Positions 7,242-14,219 of a DNA stretch of 14,241 nt are shown in pieces. The notes beneath the pieces are model-generated. The model did no database searches. It had not been told where the DNA came from and was given only the letters and a program-made list of their open reading frames with translations. Origin of the DNA: Dichotomicrobium sp046543175 (GTDB lineage: Bacteria; Pseudomonadota; Alphaproteobacteria; Rhizobiales; Rhodomicrobiaceae); the NCBI GenBank assembly GCA_046543175.1, contig JBKGZY010000055.1, forward strand, positions 1 through 14,241, read 5' to 3'. A program made the translations under genes and the position numbers. Every line of letters starts with the position of its first letter. The stretch's first letter is position 1.

Positions 7242-7994
7242 ATGAGCCATTCACACAGCACCCTGGATCAGGCCGAGGTGGCGCGGTTCCGTGCGCTGTC
7301 GGCCAAATGGTGGGACGCGGAAGGAGAATTCGCGCCGCTTCACGCCATCGGCCCGGCGCGGCTGCGTTTCCTGCGCGAACAGCTTGTGCGCCATTTCGCG
7401 CGCGACGGCGACGCGGCACGCCCGCTCGACGGGTTGCGGATCGCCGATATCGGCTGCGGCGGCGGGCTGGTCTGCGAGCCGCTCGCCAGGCTCGGCGCCA
7501 GGGTGACGGGCATCGACCCGGCCGAAGAGAATATCGACGCCGCCCGGGCCCATGCCGCGGAGAGCGGGCTGGACATCGACTACCGCGCCGCACGTGTCGA
7601 GGAACTGGCCGGCGAGGGTGCCGAATACGACGCTGTGACCGCGCTGGAGGTCGTCGAGCATGTGCCGCATGTTCCCTCGTTCATTGACGTGACCGCCTCG
7701 CTGTTACGGCCCGGCGGGCTGATGCTGCTGTCTACCATCAACCGGACCGCAATAGCCTTCGCGCTGGCCATCCTCGGCGCGGAATACGTGCTGCGCTGGC
7801 TGCCGCGCGGCACGCACCAGTGGAACCGTTTCGTCACGCCGGACGAACTTCGCGAGGCGCTGTCGGCGAGCGGTGTGCGCGTCATTGATACGCGCGGAGT
7901 GACCTATAATCCGTTAATGCGCGAATGGCGGCTGTCGGACGACACCAGCGTCAACTATTTCATGGCGGCGGCAAAGCCGGGTGCGGGGTATTAA
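7242..7994 (+). CDS. ubiG: Ubiquinone biosynthesis O-methyltransferase
   Basis: UbiG makes two O-methyl transfers in ubiquinone synthesis, including the final conversion of 3-demethylubiquinol to ubiquinol, at the inner face of the membrane. The 250-residue product has the family start FRALSAKWWDAEGEFAPLHAIGPARL (16-41), motif I DIGCGGGLVCEPLARLGARVTGID (69-92), VTALEVVEHVPH (132-143) and the C-terminal GTHQWNRFVTPDEL and GVTYNPL segments (190-225). The region around 166-190 is the amphipathic part thought to touch membrane. ATG at 7242 is chosen because MSHSHSTLDQAEVARF is family-like; a longer in-frame start at 7173 would add 23 unrelated residues and overlap the lysC promoter. No strong Shine-Dalgarno is visible (GGTAAG is weak and distant). 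It is divergent from lysC, a pairing I associate with alphaproteobacteria. Confidence 0.95.
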   Translation: MSHSHSTLDQAEVARFRALSAKWWDAEGEFAPLHAIGPARLRFLREQLVRHFARDGDAARPLDGLRIADIGCGGGLVCEPLARLGARVTGIDPAEENIDAARAHAAESGLDIDYRAARVEELAGEGAEYDAVTALEVVEHVPHVPSFIDVTASLLRPGGLMLLSTINRTAIAFALAILGAEYVLRWLPRGTHQWNRFVTPDELREALSASGVRVIDTRGVTYNPLMREWRLSDDTSVNYFMAAAKPGAGY

Positions 7995-8980
7995 TCGCCG
8001 TCGCCTTCTTTCTGAAAACGCTGGCGCATCTGCTCGCACGGGTCGGGGCGCTGCGCGCGCGGCGTCAGCCAGACAAAATCGGCGACCGGGGCACCGTCCG
8101 GCCCGCGTTCGACATAATCGGGGGCTGACGCTGCGGTATCGTTCAGTTCGACAAGCGTGACGGTCGCCGCGCGGCTGTCCGGCGCGCGCCGCCGCAGATA
8201 CCACGGAACGCCGCGATCCGCCCGAACATGCCCGTTTCCCGCGATCAGCACGGCCGACCCGCCTTCCGCGTTCAGCAGTGCATCGGCCATGTAAGCATCG
8301 CGCAGGCGCTGAACCCGCGCCATGGGTGCCAATCGTTCGCGCGGCATGAGTTCGCAATGCCCGTCATAAAGCTCGTCGGTCAGGGCGTCCGCGAGGGCGG
8401 GCGGCAACGGCTGATCCAGTGCCAGTTCCCTTCTGTGGGCGGCGGGGAGGCTGTCAGATCCGTTCCGCGCCGCGCTACGAACCAGATCGGCGGGCGGATT
8501 GCCGGGCGCGATTGTCAGATTCGCCGCGAGCGCGGCCTCGGCAATCGGCTGGTAAAACCGCCAGTTCGGCCAGCCCGACTCGCTCCAGTCGAGCGCCGCC
8601 CCCAGGCCTCCGGCGGACGCATCGGGGCGCGCGAGATAGTCGGCAAGCGCATCGGCCTTGTCCCGCGCGATCATCTCCATGACCACCGTGGGCGACATTC
8701 CCGCCGCAGCCAGTTCCGCAATGATCCAGCCCTGCAAGCGATGATGATCCGGATTATCGTGGATTTCGCCGATCAGCACGAAACGCACCTCGGCCAGCCG
8801 GGCGATCATCTCGGCGGGCGCTATTGCCGCGTCCGCTTCCGTGTCCCAGACCATGCCGGCCAAGGCGCGGTCGACATGCCGGGATGTCTGCCAGTTCCGC
8901 CAAGGTTCAGTCGCCTGGACCGGCGCGGCACAGGCGCATATCAGCGCGAGCGCGGTAAAGATCAGGCGAAGCGCGGCCAT
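7991..8980 (-). CDS. ChaN-like exported iron/heme-binding family protein
   Basis: The 329-residue protein belongs to the ChaN family (heme- or iron-associated, Tiki/TraB-like superfamily). The signature GEIHDNPDHH is at 71-80 and the C-terminal GNGHVRADRGVP at 248-259; both contain the conserved histidines expected to bind cofactor or metal. A signal peptide is clear: MAALRLIFTALALICACAAPVQA, with likely signal peptidase I cleavage after VQA (residue 23). A lipobox reading around Cys16 or Cys18 is weak, so it is probably periplasmic rather than a lipoprotein. The best studied relative, Campylobacter ChaN, is a heme-binding lipoprotein linked to iron uptake; the exact substrate here is not known. 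The gene starts 6 bp after carA stops, implying co-transcription. Its stop shares TTAA with the convergent ubiG stop. Confidence 0.9.
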   Translation of the reverse strand: MAALRLIFTALALICACAAPVQATEPWRNWQTSRHVDRALAGMVWDTEADAAIAPAEMIARLAEVRFVLIGEIHDNPDHHRLQGWIIAELAAAGMSPTVVMEMIARDKADALADYLARPDASAGGLGAALDWSESGWPNWRFYQPIAEAALAANLTIAPGNPPADLVRSAARNGSDSLPAAHRRELALDQPLPPALADALTDELYDGHCELMPRERLAPMARVQRLRDAYMADALLNAEGGSAVLIAGNGHVRADRGVPWYLRRRAPDSRAATVTLVELNDTAASAPDYVERGPDGAPVADFVWLTPRAQRPDPCEQMRQRFQKEGDGD

Positions 8981-8986
8981 GCCCGG

Positions 8987-10294
8987 TCAGTCCTGCGGCA
9001 CGGCGGTTTCAGGCCCGGTGCGATGATTCCAGACTTCGGGCAGTTCCGGCTCGCCGCGCGAGGCACGGATCATGTTCATGAAGCGCACGAACAGGTAATG
9101 GCTGTCCTGAGGGCCGGGCGAGCCTTCGGGGTGATACTGGACCGAGAACACCGGCCTGTCTTTCAGCCGGATGCCGCAATTGCTGCCGTCGAACAGCGAG
9201 ACATGGGTTTCCACCACGCCGACCGGCAGGCTGTCGCGGTCCACCGCGAAGCCGTGGTTCATCGAGGTGATCTCGACCTTGCCGGTGGTGTAATCCATCA
9301 CCGGGTGGTTCGCGCCGTGGTGACCCTGATGCATCTTTGTCGTGCGCCCGCCAAGCGCCAGCCCCAGCAACTGATGCCCGAGGCAGATGCCGAACAGCGG
9401 CTTGCCTGAATCCACCAGCTTTCTCAGCTCGGGCAGGGCGTATTCGCCGGTCGCCGCCGGGTCGCCGGGACCGTTCGAAAGGAAGATGCCGTCCGGTTCG
9501 CGCGCCAGGATGTCTTCCGCGCTGGTCGTCCCAGGAACCACCGTCACGCGGCATCCCGTCGTGGCCAGGCAGCGCAGGATGTTGCGTTTCAGCCCGAAAT
9601 CAACCGCGACGACATGCGCGGTCGGCTCGCTCTGGCGCCCGAAACCCGTGCGCCAGCGCCAGATCGTCTCGTCCCACTGGTAGCTCTGGCCGCAGGTGAC
9701 GTCTCGCGTGAGGTCCATGCCCTCGATGCCGTGCCACTCCGCCGCCGCGGTCTTGAGCGCTGGCATGTCAAAATTGCCGGAGGGATCGTGCGCGATGACC
9801 GCGTTCGGCATGCCGCGCTCGCGGATCAGCCCGGTCAGCGCGCGCGTATCCACGCCCGCGATGCCAACGATGCCGCGCTGGCGCAGCCAGTCATCGAGGG
9901 GCTGCATGGCCCGGTAATTTGACGGATGCGTGATATCCGCGCGCAGCACGCAGCCACGCACATCCGAACTTGCCGCGAGATTGGAGGTTTCCATATCGTC
10001 GGTATTCGTACCGACATTGCCGATATGCGGAAATGTGAAGGTGATGATCTGCCCGGCATAGGAAGGATCGGTCAGGATCTCCTGATAGCCGGTCATGGCC
10101 GTGTTGAAGCAGACCTCGCCGCAGGCCTGTCCCCGCGCGCCAAGCCCGGCGCCGCGGATGACCGAGCCGTCCGCCAGCACCAGGACGGCCGTTGCGCGCA
10201 CGGGCAGGCCGCCTCGCGGCCAGGGCGCTGAAAGACTGCCGGCATGCGGCTGAACGCGCCCTGAGGCGGCTGGATCGATCAAATCGTCGGCCAT
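8987..10294 (-). CDS. carA: Carbamoyl-phosphate synthase, small (glutaminase) subunit
   Basis: CarA releases ammonia from glutamine and channels it to CarB, which makes carbamoyl phosphate for arginine and pyrimidines. The N-terminal domain (about 34-170) has CFNTAMTGYQEILTDPSYAGQIITFTFPHIGN, and the class I glutamine amidotransferase domain (about 225-412) has SNGPGDP (273-279), the nucleophile elbow FGICLGHQ with Cys304, and QYHPEGSPGPQD with His388 and Glu390, so the triad is intact. The start at 10294 (MADDLIDPA, 435 residues) is an estimate: the family core starts near residue 34, so about 30 extra N-terminal residues are present. A more distal in-frame ATG at 10390 would add 32 residues with no family likeness and would cover a palindrome. 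CarB is not in the window. The chaN-like gene follows directly. Confidence 0.94.
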   Translation of the reverse strand: MADDLIDPAASGRVQPHAGSLSAPWPRGGLPVRATAVLVLADGSVIRGAGLGARGQACGEVCFNTAMTGYQEILTDPSYAGQIITFTFPHIGNVGTNTDDMETSNLAASSDVRGCVLRADITHPSNYRAMQPLDDWLRQRGIVGIAGVDTRALTGLIRERGMPNAVIAHDPSGNFDMPALKTAAAEWHGIEGMDLTRDVTCGQSYQWDETIWRWRTGFGRQSEPTAHVVAVDFGLKRNILRCLATTGCRVTVVPGTTSAEDILAREPDGIFLSNGPGDPAATGEYALPELRKLVDSGKPLFGICLGHQLLGLALGGRTTKMHQGHHGANHPVMDYTTGKVEITSMNHGFAVDRDSLPVGVVETHVSLFDGSNCGIRLKDRPVFSVQYHPEGSPGPQDSHYLFVRFMNMIRASRGEPELPEVWNHRTGPETAVPQD

Positions 10295-10361
10295 GTGATC
10301 GCCCCGAAATCGCGGGTTGCAAGCTGATAACCTGTTGCGATGAGATGACTTGACCTCGTCG

Positions 10362-10381
10362 GCGAACATCGCCATGTTCGC
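10362..10381. promoter_or_regulatory. Perfect palindrome, possible operator upstream of carA
   Basis: Arms GCGAACAT (10362-10369) and ATGTTCGC (10374-10381) are exact reverse complements separated by CGCC. The centre is about 80 bases upstream of the chosen carA start and 260 bases upstream of the YqeY gene. It could be a protein operator or a leader hairpin. It could also be part of carA coding sequence if the longer start were real. Confidence 0.4.
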
Positions 10382-10625
10382 GCCATTCATCGGGCACTGA
10401 GCGGAAAGTACGTAGGGGATCAGAAGGGGTCAAGGGGCTCCCGTCAAGACCTGTCGAACGTCAAGTTCATAGCCGGACGTCATGTCGGACCGGGTACCGT
10501 TGAAAACGGTTCCACGCACGAGGCTGCATCGGCGGCATGACAGGGCTTTCCGCATGAAAACGCGATTCGCACCTCCCCTCCGTGCTGATCGGGAGGCATG
10601 GGATGAGGCCGCGAAGACGGCCAAC

Positions 10626-10629
10626 AGGA
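10626..10629 (+). promoter_or_regulatory. Ribosome binding site deciding the YqeY start
   Basis: AGGA five bases before ATG 10635. No comparable site precedes the in-frame ATG codons further upstream, so this site fixes the start. Confidence 0.6.
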
Positions 10630-10634
10630 CTCAC

Positions 10635-11087
10635 ATGATACGGGACGAACTCAACCGCGCTCTCAAGCAGGCTATCGCGGCTGGCGACAAGCGCCGGATC
10701 AACACGCTGCGTCTCATCAACGCGGCGATCCAGGATCGCTGTCGGGCGAAGGGCGCCAATGGCGAAGGCACGCTCGACGAAGGCGACGTGACAGAACTGC
10801 TGCAGCAAATGGTCGAGCAGCGGCACAAGGCCGCGCGCGACTACGAGCAGTCGGGTCGGCTGGAACTCGCGCAGCAGGAACTCGACGAGATCGAAATCCT
10901 GAAAGCGTTTCTGCCGGAAGAACTGGACGAGCCGCAGACGCGCCAGGAATGCCGCAAGGTGGTCAGGGAGATCGGGGCGTCCGGCCTCAAGGATGTCGGC
11001 CGGACCATGAACACCCTCAAGGCGCGCTACCGCGACAAGATGAATTTCGCCAAGGCGAGCCGGTATGTCCGCGAAATGCTGAAATAG
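10635..11087 (+). CDS. GatB/YqeY domain-containing protein
   Basis: A 150-residue all-helical protein of the YqeY family, related to the tail domain of GatB, the tRNA-dependent amidotransferase subunit that grips tRNA. Its own role is unsettled; tRNA binding is the common guess. Family landmarks are LNRALKQAIAAGDKRRINTLRLINAAIQDR (about 5-34), VTELLQQMVEQRHKAARDYEQSGRLELAQQELDEIEILKAFLPEEL (about 54-100), and the C-terminal VGRTMNTLKARYRDKMNFAKASRYVREML (about 120-149). ATG at 10635 is favoured over in-frame upstream starts by AGGA at 10626-10629, five bases before it, and by the family-like MIRDELNRAL start. The length is normal. It is divergent from carA. In many alphaproteobacteria I would expect dnaG next; here the next gene is a convergent DUF882 peptidase 15 bases away. 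Confidence 0.93.
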   Translation: MIRDELNRALKQAIAAGDKRRINTLRLINAAIQDRCRAKGANGEGTLDEGDVTELLQQMVEQRHKAARDYEQSGRLELAQQELDEIEILKAFLPEELDEPQTRQECRKVVREIGASGLKDVGRTMNTLKARYRDKMNFAKASRYVREMLK

Positions 11088-11117
11088 TTCGCCGGACGGC
11101 GCTCAGCGCCGGGCGAA
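11088..11117. terminator. Nested hairpin between convergent genes
   Basis: Outer arms TTCGCC (11088-11093) and GGCGAA (11112-11117) enclose an inner stem GGCGCT/AGCGCC (11098-11103, 11105-11110). It starts on the base after the YqeY stop and spans the stop of the convergent DUF882 gene (11103-11105). There is no strong T-run on either side, so it is a likely but unproven bidirectional terminator or 3' end stabiliser. Confidence 0.5.
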
Positions 11118-12287
11118 ACGCGACGACGAGGCCTGCTGCCGCGGCGCTTCGGCTCTTTCACCCATCAGAACACGGCTCACGGCCCGACCGGAAAACCGGG
11201 ACGCTCGGTAGAGCCCGCTGTACTGCAGGCCGGGTTCGAACTCGAGCGGCAGATTGCCACGCGCATCGGCGAAGAACATGTGAACCTTCTTCAGGATGCC
11301 CGGCATGTCGCTGGCGAGATCCATGGCCGCCACACCGCGATCGGTGATCATCGGCAACAGCGGGAAGGGCTGATAATAGAGTTCGTCGGTGTGCTCGTCG
11401 TCGTATGCGGGCGCGCTCGCCACCTGCGTCTCGGTAATGGTCTTGCGCTCCGGCGCCGCCGGCTGGTCGTCGACGGAGGCGGTACTGACGGCCCCGGCCT
11501 GCTGATCTTCGTCGCCGCCCAGACCGAAGCCGGAGGCGACAGGGCCGAGGCTGGCCAGGATCGGACGTGGCGTGCGTTTCAACTGCTGGCGCGTCGCCCA
11601 GGGCAGCGGCTTGTTGTTCTCCTCAAGCCTGGCCAGGGCCAGCTTGACATCCTTCTTGCGCAGCGGCCGCCCGTCTGCGGGCACGTGCTTGGTCTCGCCC
11701 GAGGGAAACAGCAGCGCAAGTTCCTCGCGCGGCAGACGCGGCCAGTGGCGTACCCGGGCGACATCCAGATGCACAAACGGTATCGCCGAGGTCGGATAGT
11801 ACCCGACACCGCCGTATTGGCGGATGAGGCCGGCGTTGCGCAGCCGCTTTACCGGGACGTCGGGAAAATGCACGTCCGCGGCGTTGCCAAGGATGTGCTG
11901 GCTTTTCTTGGCCTGGCCGCCCTTGGTCCGGCGCAGCGAGTTGTTGGTCTTCTGCGAGCGGAAGGCGGAGATGAGATGGATCGGCTCCTTCGAGCCGAGC
12001 TGCCGGTGAACTTCCCATAGCAGGTCGATCAGCTTGCGCGACATCTTCGTCTCTTCGTCGCGCCGCCAGTCGCGCATGATCCAGTCGATCTTTTCCAGCG
12101 CCTCGGGGACGTATTCCCCGTCGCGCTTGTAGATCACGTCGATTTTCTCTTCGGTGTTGACGCTGAAGATGCGCAGGCGGCGCTCGCTCGCCTCGGCCGG
12201 TGAAATTGCCTGCGTGCTCAGGGCGAAGACGATGGCGAGGAGCGCGGGCAGGACGGCCCGGCGAAGCGAGCGCAGATCGCGGAACAT
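11103..12287 (-). CDS. Exported DUF882 (MepK/YcbK-like) zinc peptidase, M15 type
   Basis: A predicted periplasmic peptidoglycan hydrolase of the DUF882 (YcbK) family; E. coli MepK cuts 3-3 (L,D) cross-links and also 4-3 links. The 394 residues start with a signal peptide (about 1-34; RRAVLPALLAIVFALSTQAISPAEA, with RRAVL faintly Tat-like). The catalytic domain (about 36-185) has ISAFRSQKTN (106-115), SQHILGNAADVHF (129-141) giving zinc ligands His131 and Asp138, and FVHLDVARVRHW (171-182) giving His173. E. coli MepK is only about 180 residues; here about 200 extra residues follow, partly Ala/Gln/Asp-rich (245-300), then a more ordered stretch (about 305-370). Start ATG 12287 has GGGGA four bases upstream. 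It lies downstream of a YcbB-type L,D-transpeptidase on the same strand, 191 bp apart. Confidence 0.9.
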   Translation of the reverse strand: MFRDLRSLRRAVLPALLAIVFALSTQAISPAEASERRLRIFSVNTEEKIDVIYKRDGEYVPEALEKIDWIMRDWRRDEETKMSRKLIDLLWEVHRQLGSKEPIHLISAFRSQKTNNSLRRTKGGQAKKSQHILGNAADVHFPDVPVKRLRNAGLIRQYGGVGYYPTSAIPFVHLDVARVRHWPRLPREELALLFPSGETKHVPADGRPLRKKDVKLALARLEENNKPLPWATRQQLKRTPRPILASLGPVASGFGLGGDEDQQAGAVSTASVDDQPAAPERKTITETQVASAPAYDDEHTDELYYQPFPLLPMITDRGVAAMDLASDMPGILKKVHMFFADARGNLPLEFEPGLQYSGLYRASRFSGRAVSRVLMGERAEAPRQQASSSRFARR

Positions 12288-12324
12288 TGTTTCCCCGTAA
12301 GCGGCCCGGAACGGACTGGAAGCG

Positions 12325-12364
12325 TAACCGTCTGTTAACGCACAATTTTAACGTTTGACGGTTA
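12325..12364. promoter_or_regulatory. Interrupted palindrome and AT-rich promoter region of the DUF882 gene
   Basis: TAACCGTC (12325-12332) and GACGGTTA (12357-12364) are perfect inverted arms with a 24-bp spacer, so centres are about 32 bp or three helical turns apart. The spacer is AT-rich and carries a -10-like TAAAAT (minus, 12350-12345) about 58 bases upstream of the DUF882 ATG; no good -35 partner is visible. Three TTAA tetramers (12335, 12348, 12362) fall in this block. A transcription-factor operator is plausible. Confidence 0.4.
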
Positions 12365-12436
12365 ACAAAGAGTATTCCGGTAAATACGGGGAAAACATGG
12401 CGGCCCCTCTACCCACCCTGCGAGGTGAGCCGCGGG

Positions 12437-12452
12437 GGCCGGCTTGCCGGCC
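12437..12452. terminator. GC-rich hairpin after the L,D-transpeptidase gene
   Basis: Perfect 7-bp arms GGCCGGC (12437-12443) and GCCGGCC (12446-12452) with a two-base centre. It lies 27 bases past the minus-strand stop at 12479. On the minus strand it is followed by C-rich sequence; the TTT run is on the plus strand side (12453-12455). It may be a transcription-attenuating stem between the two cell-wall genes, or may end plus-strand read-through. Confidence 0.4.
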
Positions 12453-12478
12453 TTTGTGAAGACGGGATTGGTGACCGC

Positions 12479-14110
12479 TCAGCCCTGGACGTTCTTCTGC
12501 GCCCTGTCCAGCGCCTTCAATGTCTTGCCGTCATGTCCGTAGAGGTCGCCGAAATAGCCGATGCCACCCGAATCCAGGACGGCCGCCGTGAAATAGGTGA
12601 TGTAGACCGGCAATGGCTTCTCCAGCCTGACGGCGCGATTGTCACCCCGCGCGATCGCACTGTCGATCTCGGCCTCGCTCCATCCCTGCGGCCCCATGAT
12701 CGCCGCGGCGAAGGCGCGCGGATTGCGCACCCGCATGCAGCCGTGGCTGTAAGCCCGCCGGCTCTGGTTGAACAGGTGCTTCGACGGCGTGTCGTGCAGA
12801 TAGACCGAGTGCTTGTTGGGAAACAGGAACTTGATCTTCCCGAGCGCGTTGCGTGCGCCCGGCGACTGGCGCAGGCGCACCTTGCCCAGATCGACGTTCT
12901 GCCAGTCCACCCGATAGGGGTCGACCCGGCGCCGGCCGCGCCAGATAACCTGGAGGTTGTTGCGCGACAGGTAGCCCGGACTGCGCTGGACCTGCGGCAC
13001 GATCTCGTTCTTCATGATGGAATAGGGCACGTTCCAGTAAGGATTGAACACGACCAGTTCCATTTGATCGGCCAGCACCGGCGTGGCATGGCGCGGCTTC
13101 CCGACCACGATGCGTTCCTCGAAGGCCGTTGTGCCATTATCGACCAGACGCACCATGAATTCCGGGATGTTCACGCGCACATAGCGCGCGCCCAGGTCGT
13201 TCGGCAGCCAGCGCCAGCGTTCCAGATTGACACGCAAACTGTCGATCTTGTCCGCCGGGCTGCGGTTGAGGGCGCGTCGGGTCGCGGGGCCGATCAACCC
13301 GTCGACGTGCAGGCCGTTCTTGCGCTGGAACGCCTCGACCGCTGCCAGGAGCTCATCGTCATAGGTCTCCGCCGCATCCGAATCCGGGACGTCGAGGCGC
13401 TGGCGTACCAACGCGACATGCGGATGGGATTCGCCCGGCTTGACCAGATCGCCGTCGGGAATCGTGATCGTTGGCGTCTTCGACAGGCGGCGCAATTCGC
13501 GCAGGCGCTCCAGAAGACCGACGAATTGCGGCTGGGATGGGTTGAACGCCTCCAGATAGGACGTGACTTCGACATCGTCCCGCGCCAGCCCGCGCAGCAC
13601 CGCGAGCGGGTCCGGGGCGTCCGGTTCGATGTCGAGAATCCGGGAAACCGAGGACGGCTCGACATGGCCGGACTGCGCATGCCGCGCATAGGCCAGCACC
13701 GAGCGGCTGATCCGGTACTCGGCATCGGCCAGCCACTGCACGTCGGGCCGCTCCGCGGATTTCACCGCGTCAGGATCGGGAAAGGGATAGTTCCCGGGCC
13801 GCAGGGCGAACCTGTCCGCCCGTTCGAACACCTTCGCCGCCGCACGCGCGCGGTCGGTCAGGCCATCCTCGTCGATCCAGAGAAAGTCATAGCCGTTCTC
13901 GGCATAAAACGCCGCCAGCGCCCCGCGCTCGCGGCGTTCCGCCTCAGAAACATCCCTGAATGTCTCGCCGAGCCGGTGCTGAAGCGCGAAAGCGACGGCA
14001 TCCATCCGGCCCAGCGGCTCCTTCGGCGCACCCGGCTCCACGGCCGGAGCCGGCGTGTTTGCCGACACCGCAAGAACGATGGCGGCAGCAGAAATCAGAA
14101 CTCGAAGCAT
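12479..14110 (-). CDS. L,D-transpeptidase, YcbB/LdtD type, exported
   Basis: A periplasmic peptidoglycan cross-linking enzyme that joins stem peptides through 3-3 (meso-DAP to meso-DAP) bonds. The 543-residue protein starts with a signal peptide (MLRVLISAAAIVLAVSANTPAPA). Then come the YcbB scaffold domain (about 50-215; AFYAENGYDFLWIDEDGLTDRA), a peptidoglycan-binding helical domain inserted at about 228-282 (HVALVRQRLD, YDDELLAAVEAFQRKNGLHVDGLIGPATRRALN), and the YkuD catalytic domain (about 310-490) with FNPYWNVPYSI, YLHDTPSKHLFNQ and the active-site YSHGCMRVRN, Cys458. The ATG at 14110 is preferred to a GTG seven codons upstream because AGGG lies eight bases before it and the signal peptide then starts normally. 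The length is close to E. coli LdtD (615). A DUF882 peptidase gene follows, as ycbK follows ycbB in E. coli. Confidence 0.94.
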   Translation of the reverse strand: MLRVLISAAAIVLAVSANTPAPAVEPGAPKEPLGRMDAVAFALQHRLGETFRDVSEAERRERGALAAFYAENGYDFLWIDEDGLTDRARAAAKVFERADRFALRPGNYPFPDPDAVKSAERPDVQWLADAEYRISRSVLAYARHAQSGHVEPSSVSRILDIEPDAPDPLAVLRGLARDDVEVTSYLEAFNPSQPQFVGLLERLRELRRLSKTPTITIPDGDLVKPGESHPHVALVRQRLDVPDSDAAETYDDELLAAVEAFQRKNGLHVDGLIGPATRRALNRSPADKIDSLRVNLERWRWLPNDLGARYVRVNIPEFMVRLVDNGTTAFEERIVVGKPRHATPVLADQMELVVFNPYWNVPYSIMKNEIVPQVQRSPGYLSRNNLQVIWRGRRRVDPYRVDWQNVDLGKVRLRQSPGARNALGKIKFLFPNKHSVYLHDTPSKHLFNQSRRAYSHGCMRVRNPRAFAAAIMGPQGWSEAEIDSAIARGDNRAVRLEKPLPVYITYFTAAVLDSGGIGYFGDLYGHDGKTLKALDRAQKNVQG

Positions 14111-14140
14111 ACAGCCAACCCTACAATACACAGGTTGTTA

Positions 14141-14146
14141 AGTATA
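14141..14146 (-). promoter_or_regulatory. -10 element of the L,D-transpeptidase gene
   Basis: TATACT on the minus strand (5 of 6 to consensus), 30 bases before the ATG at 14110, giving a leader of about 25 bases that contains AGGG. The -35 region 16-18 bases upstream (GTGGTTG) is weak. Confidence 0.4.
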
Positions 14147-14166
14147 GCCGATCAGGCTCGCCGCAA

Positions 14167-14210
14167 CCACAGCGCGGCGCCGGCCGCGTGGCCTTTCACT
14201 TCCCCTGTGG
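14167..14210. other. Nested inverted repeat near the right edge
   Basis: Outer arms CCACAG (14167-14172) and CTGTGG (14205-14210) enclose an inner stem CGCGGC/GCCGCG (14173-14178, 14183-14188). It lies upstream of the L,D-transpeptidase -10. It could be an operator-like structure or the tail hairpin of a gene beyond the window; there is no T-run. Confidence 0.35.
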
Positions 14211-14219
14211 CACGGATGC

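Larger units (their letters stand above)
10295..10634. other. Divergent spacer between carA and the YqeY gene
   Basis: No gene is seen in this 340-bp spacer; open frames here are in-frame extensions of its two neighbours. It holds a perfect 8+8 palindrome (10362-10381), three copies of GTCAAG (10429-10434, 10443-10448, 10460-10465), and a hairpin with arms ACCGTT (10496-10501) and AACGGT (10505-10510). Promoters for both genes must lie here, but no -35/-10 pair stands out. Confidence 0.5.

Noticed and set aside
8228..9409. Plus-strand open frame of 393 codons antisense to the chaN-like gene and carA
   Set aside because: Both minus-strand genes have intact catalytic motifs here; the frame is a shadow.
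10362..10381. LexA/SOS box reading of the GAAC...GTTC palindrome
   Set aside because: The spacing is GAAC-N8-GTTC; the Gram-positive type needs N4 and the alphaproteobacterial type is a direct GTTC-N7-GTTC repeat.
12335..12365. CtrA binding site from the TTAA boxes
   Set aside because: CtrA consensus is TTAA-N7-TTAA; the gaps here are 9 and 10 bases.
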